Shown: in pieces, positions 39,958 to 47,423 of the stretch | How the letters are laid out: the number at the start of each line of letters is the position of its first letter | Numbering within the stretch: the stretch's first letter is position 1 | NCBI RefSeq assembly: GCF_000244875.1 | Contig: NC_016791.1 | Coordinates: 2,423,001 to 2,487,000, forward strand | Source: Clostridium sp. BNL1100 | Lineage (GTDB): Bacteria; Bacillota; Clostridia; Acetivibrionales; DSM-1351 | Direction: 5' to 3' | Length of the DNA stretch: 64,000 nucleotides | Program-made: the position numbers and the translations under genes | The notes under the pieces: generated by a model | Databases searched by the model: none | Seen by the model: the letters and a program-made list of their open reading frames with translations, nothing else | Told to the model about the DNA's origin: nothing

Positions 39958-40797
39958 CTATTTCTTATTGCTATTGCCTTCAATATATGCCGATATAAGA
40001 CTGTTATAACCTTTCATAACATTTTGGGTTAGAATATTCTCCGATGAATTTAATATACACCCATCTATTATTTTTATCGGCAATGCATTAATGGATGTAC
40101 CAGTTATAAAAGCTGCATCAAAATTACTTAACTGATCAACACCAATCAATGTTTCTATAACTTCGTATCCTAGTTTTACACAAACATCAATTATATATTG
40201 TCTTGTAATACCTTTCAATATATATTCTTCGGGAGATGTATAGATTTTGTCACCTTTTACAAAAAAAACATTGGATTTTCCGCCCTCTGTTATTTTATCG
40301 TTGTCATCTACCAAAAGCACTTCAAAAGCATTATTTTCTTCTGCAACCCGCTTAATTTCTGCCTTGTATGAAATATTTATCATTTTGATATTTGGGTTGC
40401 TTCTCTTGAGCTTAACGGTACAACACTTTACACCACTATCATATTCGTCTTGTGAAGGATAGTAGAACTTGTTTATATGGAGTAGTGTAATCTGCACTTT
40501 TTCATAGAGAAGCACCAACACTTTTACATTGCAGTCTGCTAGATTATTTAGCTCACATATTTCAGTAATTTGGGTCCTTAAATCCTTTTTTGTTACTTCT
40601 AATTCATTTAGAGTCTTTTGTACAGAACTTTTAAGACGTGTAAAGTGATCATCATAAAATAGCGGAATTCCCTTTATTATACGTATAACTTCATAGCAAG
40701 CCGTATACTTTTCTTCTGAATATTTATTCAATGCTTCAGACGACAAGGTTTCACCGTTTATAATGCACTTTGTACCTATGTTATCTTCAAATGTCAT
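39958..40797 (-). CDS. Class IV aminotransferase (branched-chain/ADC-lyase-like)
   Basis: 279 residues, PLP fold type IV. The PLP lysine is in MINISYKAEIKRVAEEN, the later EGGKSNVFFVKGDKIYTSP is the conserved EGxxSNIF motif, and LKGITRQYIIDVCVKLGYEVIE follows. It may act as branched-chain or D-amino-acid aminotransferase or aminodeoxychorismate lyase; the sequence does not separate them. No pabA/pabB lies beside it. ATG at 40797 follows AAAGGGG. Confidence 0.88.
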   Translation of the reverse strand: MTFEDNIGTKCIINGETLSSEALNKYSEEKYTACYEVIRIIKGIPLFYDDHFTRLKSSVQKTLNELEVTKKDLRTQITEICELNNLADCNVKVLVLLYEKVQITLLHINKFYYPSQDEYDSGVKCCTVKLKRSNPNIKMINISYKAEIKRVAEENNAFEVLLVDDNDKITEGGKSNVFFVKGDKIYTSPEEYILKGITRQYIIDVCVKLGYEVIETLIGVDQLSNFDAAFITGTSINALPIKIIDGCILNSSENILTQNVMKGYNSLISAYIEGNSNKK

Positions 40798-40885
40798 TTT
40801 TTTGCCCCTTTTGATATTGAATTAAAGAATGTATTAATTTTATATTTTTCCAATACAATCTTAATTATATAACAGTCTTAATAAA

Positions 40886-41476
40886 TTAATCAATCTCATC
40901 AAGGGACAAATTAAAGCTTGGTATAAATTTTTCCATGAAATACATAACCTCAGGCAAATCAATCTCCATTATTGTTTGTAGAATGGTTTCCCGGGCCTTT
41001 TTGAATTCGTTGTTTCCGGCCTTGACTTCTTCTATACATTTTATATAGGCAGAAATCCTGTCAGCCGCCTTTACAAGTTTCCAACAATTCATATCATCCG
41101 GATTTTTAAAGAATAAAGAATAATATTCATCTGCCATTTCCTCAGGCAGCATAGATATAATTTTCTCCTTTGATATATCTTCGATATCCTTGTAAATTTT
41201 ACTTATCTGAGGGTTATAATATTTTATGGGAGTAGGCATATCCCCTGTTATTATTTCATTGCAGTCATGAAACATCGCAAGAATTGCCACTCTCTCGGGG
41301 TTTATTTCTCCGTTAAAATATGTGTTTCTGATTACCGCCAGCCCATGTGCTATTATGGCAACCTGCAAACTGTGTTCCTGTATATTTTCAGTAGACGTGT
41401 TGCGCATAAGTCCCCATCTATTTATATATTTCATCCTTGATAGAAATGCAAAAAAATGAAAGCTCTTATCATCCAT
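40886..41476 (-). CDS. HD-domain 5'-deoxynucleotidase (YfbR type)
   Basis: 196 residues. Metal-binding residues are in NIQEHSLQVAIIAHGLA and AMFHDCNEIITGDMPTPIKYYN, the TGDMPTPIKY motif being specific to YfbR-like 5'-nucleotidases that hydrolyse dNMPs. The gene is 8 bp after a dGTPase gene, so the pair may adjust deoxynucleotide pools. Confidence 0.88.
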   Translation of the reverse strand: MDDKSFHFFAFLSRMKYINRWGLMRNTSTENIQEHSLQVAIIAHGLAVIRNTYFNGEINPERVAILAMFHDCNEIITGDMPTPIKYYNPQISKIYKDIEDISKEKIISMLPEEMADEYYSLFFKNPDDMNCWKLVKAADRISAYIKCIEEVKAGNNEFKKARETILQTIMEIDLPEVMYFMEKFIPSFNLSLDEID

Positions 41477-41484
41477 ATTTCCAC

Positions 41485-42630
41485 CTACATCCAGTATATT
41501 TCTTCAAAGCAGCTTTGTGCAAACTGGTCTGTCATGCCTGCTATAAAGTCAATAACTTTCTGTGCATCACTTTCAGACTTATCATATGCCTTGTCTGCTA
41601 TAAAGTTATAAAACATTCTGTAAACCTTATTTTCATTTGTCTGAAGCCTTTCAAAATCTGATAGGCTGTTGAGCAGGCTGTCAAACAAGCCTTCAAGGGT
41701 ATTTTCAGCAATTTTTTCGTACCGGGTTATCTTATCGGCCTTGTAAATCAACCTTACATTCTCGTTGATTAGTTTTTCAAGTGCCTGACCTTTTTCCGGA
41801 CTAAGCTGAATACAATCCCTGCCATAGCTGTTCTCAACCATATCGCAAACCAGAGTGTTTATTATTTCTCCATTTGTATTTCCCAATTCATTTCTTATAT
41901 CCATGGGTATGTCATGCATATTCATTAGGTTTACACGTACAGCATCCTCAATATCCCTGCCAACATATGCTATTTTATCCACCAGTCTTACAATGCAGGC
42001 TTCAAGAGTAAATGGAAGATGGCCTCTATCTTTAACATTATGCAGTGATCGTGGTGTTTTCCCTAAATCTCTTCTTAAAGAGTATTCATTATAGTTCTCG
42101 CCGCAATGTGAAACTATTCCGTCCTTTACCTCAAATGTAAGATTAAGACCGCATTTTTCATGTATCTTTTCTTTTGAGATACGTGTAGCAAGCTTTTCTA
42201 CAACCCGAAGGCTGTGAAGTTCATGTTTAAAGCCACTTTCTTTACTTACTTTCTTCATGCATTTATCTAATACACGTTCTCCGCTATGACCGAATGGTGC
42301 ATGCCCCAGATCATGTCCTAAAGCTATTGCATAAGTAAGGTCCTGATTCAGATTGAGGGTCCTGGCTATAGTGACAGCTATTGATCCTACATTTAGTACA
42401 TGCTCCATCCGTGTACATATGTGGTCGTTCTTTGCATTAAAAAATACCTGAGTTTTGTGCCTTAGTCTTCGAAACTCCATAGAGTATAGAATTCTGTTTC
42501 CATCCCGCTCATAATCTGTCCTGATAGGACATTTTTCTTCATTGATTATCCTGCCAAAAGAATTAACACTTCTTGCGGCATAGGGACTCAACAAATTCTC
42601 TTGTTGCTCTCTTAACTGCCTCCACACCAT
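41485..42630 (-). CDS. dgt: Deoxyguanosinetriphosphate triphosphohydrolase-like HD protein
   Basis: 381 residues. YSMEFRRLRHKTQVF, RMEHVLNVGSIAVTIARTL and AIALGHDLGHAPFGHSGERVLD are the dGTPase HD signatures, with YGRDIEDAVR-like VGRDIEDAVRVNL later. It cleaves dNTPs to deoxynucleoside and triphosphate. ATG at 42630 follows CCGGAGG. Located directly before a YfbR-type gene, and part of the gram-positive Dgt subfamily that often lies near dnaG; here it does not. Confidence 0.9.
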   Translation of the reverse strand: MVWRQLREQQENLLSPYAARSVNSFGRIINEEKCPIRTDYERDGNRILYSMEFRRLRHKTQVFFNAKNDHICTRMEHVLNVGSIAVTIARTLNLNQDLTYAIALGHDLGHAPFGHSGERVLDKCMKKVSKESGFKHELHSLRVVEKLATRISKEKIHEKCGLNLTFEVKDGIVSHCGENYNEYSLRRDLGKTPRSLHNVKDRGHLPFTLEACIVRLVDKIAYVGRDIEDAVRVNLMNMHDIPMDIRNELGNTNGEIINTLVCDMVENSYGRDCIQLSPEKGQALEKLINENVRLIYKADKITRYEKIAENTLEGLFDSLLNSLSDFERLQTNENKVYRMFYNFIADKAYDKSESDAQKVIDFIAGMTDQFAQSCFEEIYWM

Positions 42631-42707
42631 AAAAACACACCTCCGGCCTTTAACTCTAATATACCATATTCTTGCAGGAAAGTATGCATTACAATTTATG
42701 ACCTAGT

Positions 42708-43223
42708 TTACCATTGTCCCTTTGTTTTCTTACCACTGGCAAATATTGCAATACCTGCTGCTATGAGTGCCACCGGAATGAAAAGACTTGGTTTTATAAA
42801 TGTCAATATTGTGTTAAGGAACATACATGCAAAGAAGAATGCTGAAACTCCTGCAATTATCAAACTTGCTATTAATAAACCCTTTTCTCTATTTGAAAAC
42901 AGATACATCTGAAATAGTCCAACAGCTACAGATAATATATATACAGGCCAAGTATACTCTGCAAAATACCAATTTGTTGCAACCTCGAACATAAAGAGTA
43001 GTCCGATAGTTGTAATAATTCCTCCGGGTATGAGTAGTCCGGGCTTTCTTCCTGTTAAGAAATAACTGAATTCAAAAGTCAACCCAAACAGAAGTACTAT
43101 AAACACCCAAAGATCTCCGGTGTTCAAATCCAGAAAATTTATACCAAACAGCATTTTTAAAACCAGTAGCAAAGCACCCACAGCTATGAGTAATGTGCCT
43201 ACCAAAGAATAATTTTTTTTCAT
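42708..43223 (-). CDS. Small membrane protein (LiaF/LiaI-like, DUF5668 type)
   Basis: 171 residues, five to six hydrophobic segments, starting MKKNYSLVGTLLIAVGALLLVLKMLFG, a repeat-like 'GxLLIxxGxxLL' helix pattern seen in LiaI/LiaF-type transmembrane regions. The soluble LiaF domain is absent. No LiaRS two-component genes are beside it. Function unknown. ATG at 43223 follows AGAGAGG. Confidence 0.75.
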   Translation of the reverse strand: MKKNYSLVGTLLIAVGALLLVLKMLFGINFLDLNTGDLWVFIVLLFGLTFEFSYFLTGRKPGLLIPGGIITTIGLLFMFEVATNWYFAEYTWPVYILSVAVGLFQMYLFSNREKGLLIASLIIAGVSAFFFACMFLNTILTFIKPSLFIPVALIAAGIAIFASGKKTKGQW

Positions 43224-43345
43224 AATATCCCTCTCTTTTTTAATTTCTATTGAGCTTATTTTTAATTACATTGATTATACATAATTTTGTTATTTTTTGT
43301 CTGACTCTTCTAGATACGAATTTTATTTTTTTAACTGGAAATAAT

Positions 43346-44206
43346 ATGCCTATTATTCAAAAACAGGAGTTGAGTACCATTAAGAAGAGAGGCAGGTTAT
43401 TATTACTTATTATCAGTGTCCTTATTAGTTTATTTTGCATTTTTATCTGGAAAAACGTTTATGATGCCAGCTATACTCCTGAAGGCCCTCAGGCGAATAT
43501 TTCATGTATTTTAAAGAAAAATAAACTTAGCAGTGAAGATTATTCTTTTTTATTTAAACAAACAGGCCTTTCTCAAACAGCTATTGATGAGTTTCGTTTA
43601 TCCTCTGATGGTAATGAAAAAATACTTTCAATTCAGAGTAACTATTTTAAAAGAAACAAGATATTCAGAGAGCAACTGAACCCTTTTACAGTTCAGGAAT
43701 CAATTCTTGTTAACGGCTCTTTAAGCAGGTTTATTCAAATGGCGCCGGTTAAAAATGGGGACATACTTTTGACTAAATCCTGCTACACCCTTTACTGGAG
43801 GCATGGACACTGTGGAATTGTTATTGATGCTAAAAAAGGAATAACTTTGGAATCTCTTACACCGGGAAGCCACAGTATAAAACAGGATATATCCAAGTGG
43901 CAGTACTTTCCAACCTTTAAGATTTTAAGGCTTAAAAATGCAGATCAGAAAAAGCTTGATGAAATCGCAGCTTTTGCAGCTAAAAATCTTGCAGGTATAA
44001 AATATGGCATTTGCTCTCCTAAGCGCTACGATGATACCAAGCCAAAGGTGGAGAACTGCTCACAAATGATATGGCAGGCATATTACCACTATGGATATGA
44101 TATAGACGGAAATAAAGGCTTATTGGTGACACCTTCCGATTTAGCAAAGAGTGATCTTTTTGAAGTGGTCCAAACATTTGGATTCCCTCCGGATAAACCT
44201 TGGTGA
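43346..44206 (+). CDS. YiiX-type permuted NlpC/P60 cysteine hydrolase, membrane anchored
   Basis: 286 residues. One N-terminal membrane segment (about 17-40, LLLLIISVLISLFCIFIWK) anchors an outside domain. The catalytic pattern is circularly permuted NlpC/P60 (YiiX/DUF830): KNGDILLTKSCYTLYWRHGHCGIVID supplies the His and VENCSQMIWQAYYHYGYD the nucleophile Cys. Such enzymes cleave peptide or amide bonds, in wall or lipid substrates. The longer frame starting TTG at 43250 has no ribosome site; ATG at 43346 has a weak GGAAAT. It converges on the ECF transporter operon. Confidence 0.82.
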   Translation: MPIIQKQELSTIKKRGRLLLLIISVLISLFCIFIWKNVYDASYTPEGPQANISCILKKNKLSSEDYSFLFKQTGLSQTAIDEFRLSSDGNEKILSIQSNYFKRNKIFREQLNPFTVQESILVNGSLSRFIQMAPVKNGDILLTKSCYTLYWRHGHCGIVIDAKKGITLESLTPGSHSIKQDISKWQYFPTFKILRLKNADQKKLDEIAAFAAKNLAGIKYGICSPKRYDDTKPKVENCSQMIWQAYYHYGYDIDGNKGLLVTPSDLAKSDLFEVVQTFGFPPDKPW

Positions 44207-44209
44207 TTT

Positions 44210-44983
44210 TTATAAAATGATAATGCTTGTCAATAATATCAATACTGAAAACAGCATGGCAAAATAATCCGGACAAAAAAAGCGATATGTCTTATACCCG
44301 CTGTCCTTCTTTCTTAAATTAAACCCTCTTAATTCAGCAGATATTGCACTACCCTCAATGCGTTTTACGGAGGATATGAGAAGGGGAACACACAGTGGGA
44401 GCAGTAACTTCAGCTTCTTCACAGGGTTTTTTGTATCAAATTCAACTCCCCTTGCAGTCTGGGCTTCGATTATACCCGTCATCTCATTTTCAAAAATGGG
44501 TATAAATCTCAGGGCTGTTATAAACGCAAAGGTGTACTTGTACGGTATATGAAGTTTTTGTACCATAACATTGGTAAGATCGCTCATTCTGGTAACTGTC
44601 AGAATTATAACCAAAGGCATGGTAGCCCCTACAAGTCTCAAAACAAGCATTATACTAAATTTCAAACCTGTATCTGTAATGTACAAATTGAACGGAAGAT
44701 TCAAAAGGGTATTTCCTGTTCTGATGAAAAAAACCTGTAATAAAAAAAGTACAATTCCTATTTTAAATAGTGTAAGCAGCAAAGAAAATGCCCTGTCAAC
44801 TATTCCAGCAAGATAGGCTATAAAAAGGTTTACAACAATAATTCCAATTGTACAATAAATGTTACTGTTGGCAAAGCTGCTCAAGCAAAGCAAAAAAGCA
44901 ATTACCATTTTTGATAGAGGGTTTAACCTGTGTATAACGGTCTCACCCTGACTGTATTCTAAAATGCCCTTCACATTATACAC
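44210..44983 (-). CDS. ecfT: ECF transporter membrane subunit EcfT
   Basis: 257 residues, five to six membrane segments, with two coupling-helix ARG-type motifs (ARGVEFDTKNP and SAELRGFN) that contact the ATPases. The last gene of the operon, overlapping the upstream ATPase gene by 8 bases. With the two ATPases and the TrpP-like S subunit it completes an ECF module. Confidence 0.93.
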   Translation of the reverse strand: MYNVKGILEYSQGETVIHRLNPLSKMVIAFLLCLSSFANSNIYCTIGIIVVNLFIAYLAGIVDRAFSLLLTLFKIGIVLFLLQVFFIRTGNTLLNLPFNLYITDTGLKFSIMLVLRLVGATMPLVIILTVTRMSDLTNVMVQKLHIPYKYTFAFITALRFIPIFENEMTGIIEAQTARGVEFDTKNPVKKLKLLLPLCVPLLISSVKRIEGSAISAELRGFNLRKKDSGYKTYRFFCPDYFAMLFSVLILLTSIIIL

Positions 44984-45785
44984 CCTCTCTCTTGGCTTTT
45001 TGTGATATAATTCCTGTCATTTCATCCAATGTAAATACACCCTCAAAGCCTTTACCAAGCCGTATAGCAAGTTCGGCTATCTGAGGTGGGGCTAGGGATG
45101 CCTCCTCTAATACGTCCGTCCGGGACATTACCCTGCGGCAAATATCATCAGCAAGTATACGGCCTTCACCCACCACAATTATCCTTTGTACAAAATCAGC
45201 TACCAGTTCCATATCGTGGCATACCATGACAACGGTAGTTCCGTTGATGTTCAGTTCATTTACAATTTCCATTATATGCATACATTCCTTATAGTCTAAC
45301 CCGGTAGTGGGTTCGTCCAATACCAGTATTTCAGGAGACAAAGCCAGTACTGATGCAAGCGCAACTTTCTGTCTCTCTCCCCTGCTCAAAGAAAAGGGAT
45401 CCTTGTCAGCGGTCAAACCAAATTTCTCTATTGTGTTCCTGCACCTTTTTTCTATATCAGCATTGTCTGTCAGAATACATTTTAGGCCGAATTCTATCTC
45501 TGCCTTAACTGTGTTGCGGCAAATCTGCCTGTCGGGGTTTTGAAACAAAAATCCTACATGCCTTGCCAGTTCACTTGTCCTTGTTACTGAGGTATTAAGG
45601 TTCGCAATGGTGACTACACCCGAGGTAGGTTTCAGTAAGCCGTTTAGCAGCTTCATAAGAGTAGTCTTTCCTGCACCATTTCTGCCTACAATAGCAACAA
45701 ATTCTCCTTTTGTTACGGAAAGACTTATATTGTTCAGAATATTCATTTTGTCATATGCGAAGCACACGTTGTCGAACATTATCAC
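44976..45785 (-). CDS. ecfA: ECF transporter ATPase 2
   Basis: 269 residues, ABC ATPase. Walker A GRNGAGKTTLMKL, signature LSRGERQKVALASVLA, Walker B ILVLDEPTTGLD and a final His switch (VMVCHDMEL) are intact. The start overlaps the previous ATPase stop by 4 bases. It hydrolyses ATP to drive the S-subunit toppling cycle. Confidence 0.94.
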   Translation of the reverse strand: MIMFDNVCFAYDKMNILNNISLSVTKGEFVAIVGRNGAGKTTLMKLLNGLLKPTSGVVTIANLNTSVTRTSELARHVGFLFQNPDRQICRNTVKAEIEFGLKCILTDNADIEKRCRNTIEKFGLTADKDPFSLSRGERQKVALASVLALSPEILVLDEPTTGLDYKECMHIMEIVNELNINGTTVVMVCHDMELVADFVQRIIVVGEGRILADDICRRVMSRTDVLEEASLAPPQIAELAIRLGKGFEGVFTLDEMTGIISQKAKREGV

Positions 45786-46630
45786 CCGATCACCCCCCTA
45801 ACCATGGTTTCAGCTTCCATTATATTGACGGGAACCGGTCCATTGTATATTTTGAGCTGATTAAGATTGTTTGCCAGAGATGCTACCCTTGGGCAGTTAA
45901 CACCAATATTAGTCAATCTGGTGGTGTCACTCAGCACCTCTTTTGGTGTCCCCTCCAGATAGATTTCACCGCTGTCCAAAATTATGATTCTCTTGGAAAA
46001 CTCGCTGAGCAACATTATTTTTTGTTCAACAACTATAATTGTTATGTTCAGAGTTTTGTTCAGCATTTTCAACATGTTATATATTTGCAGGCTACTCTGT
46101 GGGTCGAGTTCAGCAGTTGGCTCGTCAAGTACCAGTATATCAGGCATCATTGCAACCACTGCCGATATGGCAACCTTTTGCTTTTGACCACCGCTTAGTG
46201 TATTGATGTTTCTATATCGTAAATCTTCTATACCTACCATTTTAAGGATATCTGTTATTCTCTGCTCGATTTCTTCTTTCGGTACTCCGAAATTTTCCAG
46301 ACCAAATAATATCTCATCTTCAACAACTGAGGATACCATCTGCCCGTCAATATCCTGAAATACACTTCCTACGCTCAATGCCAACTGTGTCGGTGATGAA
46401 TCAACAGTATCCTGCCCCTTCACCCTGACCTCACCATAAAAATCACCTTCATAGTGATGTGGAATAACTCCGTTAACTGCATAGGTAAAGGTCGACTTGC
46501 CTGCTCCGCTATTTCCTATGATACCTACGAAATCACCTTTTTGGATAGAGAGATTCTTTATTGTTAATGCAGGCTTTTCACCTGTTTTATATTTAAATGA
46601 GAAATCCTTGAACTCAATCATCTTTTCCAC
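45782..46630 (-). CDS. ecfA: ECF transporter ATPase 1
   Basis: 282 residues, ABC ATPase. Walker A GNSGAGKSTFTYA, signature LSGGQKQKVAISAVVA, Walker B ILVLDEPTAELD. The switch region TIIVVEQKI has Glu-Gln in place of the usual His, typical of one ATPase of each ECF pair (the other has His). It overlaps the TrpP-type gene by 17 bases. Confidence 0.94.
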   Translation of the reverse strand: MEKMIEFKDFSFKYKTGEKPALTIKNLSIQKGDFVGIIGNSGAGKSTFTYAVNGVIPHHYEGDFYGEVRVKGQDTVDSSPTQLALSVGSVFQDIDGQMVSSVVEDEILFGLENFGVPKEEIEQRITDILKMVGIEDLRYRNINTLSGGQKQKVAISAVVAMMPDILVLDEPTAELDPQSSLQIYNMLKMLNKTLNITIIVVEQKIMLLSEFSKRIIILDSGEIYLEGTPKEVLSDTTRLTNIGVNCPRVASLANNLNQLKIYNGPVPVNIMEAETMVRGVIG

Positions 46631-47174
46631 GTCCCAATGCCAGTTTTACAGGTATATAAAGGATCTGAACTATTACCGCATTTACTATAGCAGTTAACAG
46701 TATCATTATTGAAAACATACTGAAGGGTATTGCCTCTACATCCGCACCTGCATAAAATGCAATATACAATACTCCAAGATAAGTAAGGCCACTTGCCAGA
46801 GTACTCAGGAAAGTACCTAATACGGGTTTTAATAATGAATAGGTTTTAAACTTCAGAGGTAGGCTAATAAGAACAGCCATTACAAAAGCACCTAAGGGCT
46901 CACTTATTAAATTTATGTACGGTGTCCCCGGGAATACCTGACAGATGGCCCCTGCTATAATGCCTATGATTATAGCTTCAGATAACCTTGGCTTTATTAT
47001 AAGAATTGCCAGACAATACATTGCAATAATAAAATTTGGCTTCATACCAGCATTGAACATAGAGCCCACGAAGAACTTAAGTACAGCCCCAGTTGCCAGT
47101 AACACACCTACAAGAATTACGTCGGAAATAGTAAGTCCTGCTTTTTTCTCTTTTAGAACTACTCTTTTTTCCAT
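46614..47174 (-). CDS. trpP: TrpP-family substrate-binding subunit of an ECF tryptophan transporter
   Basis: 186 residues, five to six membrane segments. NAGMKPNFIIAMYCLAILIIKPRLSEAIIIGIIAG is close to the GGMKPD...P pattern of Bacillus TrpP (YhaG), and GTPYINLISEPLGAFV fits the following loop. In this operon it is the S component, with two ATPases and EcfT. The leader has a promoter, a TRAP-like repeat and a hairpin that hides the ribosome site, so tryptophan control is likely. A different amino acid or vitamin specificity cannot be excluded from sequence alone. ATG at 47174 follows GGAGG. Confidence 0.82.
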   Translation of the reverse strand: MEKRVVLKEKKAGLTISDVILVGVLLATGAVLKFFVGSMFNAGMKPNFIIAMYCLAILIIKPRLSEAIIIGIIAGAICQVFPGTPYINLISEPLGAFVMAVLISLPLKFKTYSLLKPVLGTFLSTLASGLTYLGVLYIAFYAGADVEAIPFSMFSIMILLTAIVNAVIVQILYIPVKLALGRGKDD

Positions 47175-47177
47175 AAA

Positions 47178-47213
47178 AAAACCTCCATCAATATTTTTTT
47201 GAGTAGAGGTTTT
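47178..47213 (-). promoter_or_regulatory. Hairpin sequestering the trpP ribosome site
   Basis: Minus strand AAAACCTC (47206-47213) pairs with GAGGTTTT (47178-47185); the second arm contains the GAGG of the trpP ribosome site (GGAGG at 47182-47186). Seven T follow, so weak attenuation is possible too. Confidence 0.55.
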
Positions 47214-47275
47214 GAATTTGTATTTATTATTTTAAGCAGCCAAGCTAAATACAACCTATTAAGCCAATAGGCGTA

Positions 47276-47335
47276 CTCATCCTTTTCTGTTTCTGATCTC
47301 ATCTAATCTAAACTCGTCTCTTCTCGTCTCTACTT
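47276..47335 (-). promoter_or_regulatory. TRAP-like (K)AG repeat in the trpP leader
   Basis: Read on the minus strand, twelve NAG triplets occur with spacers of 2 nt (nine times) or 3 nt (twice); eight are GAG or UAG, two CAG, two AAG. Eleven such triplets 2-3 nt apart is the TRAP (MtrB) recognition pattern. The predicted transcript starts at the first triplet. Two further small hairpins lie between it and the ribosome site. Confidence 0.7.
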
Positions 47336-47341
47336 GTAAAG

Positions 47342-47371
47342 AATATAACATTCATCGGCAAGGCTTGTCAA
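47342..47371 (-). promoter_or_regulatory. Sigma-A promoter of the ECF operon
   Basis: Minus strand TTGACA (47366-47371), 18-bp spacer, TATATT (47342-47347). The predicted start site is at about 47335, the edge of the NAG repeat. Confidence 0.75.
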
Positions 47372-47423
47372 TATAAGACAATAAATATTATAATTTGTAA
47401 ATAATTTACAACCATTTACAAAT

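Noticed and set aside
47214-47275. A leader peptide with Trp codons in the trpP leader
   Set aside because: A short frame starting ATGAGT exists, but it has no Trp codons and no spaced ribosome site, so classic peptide attenuation is not supported.
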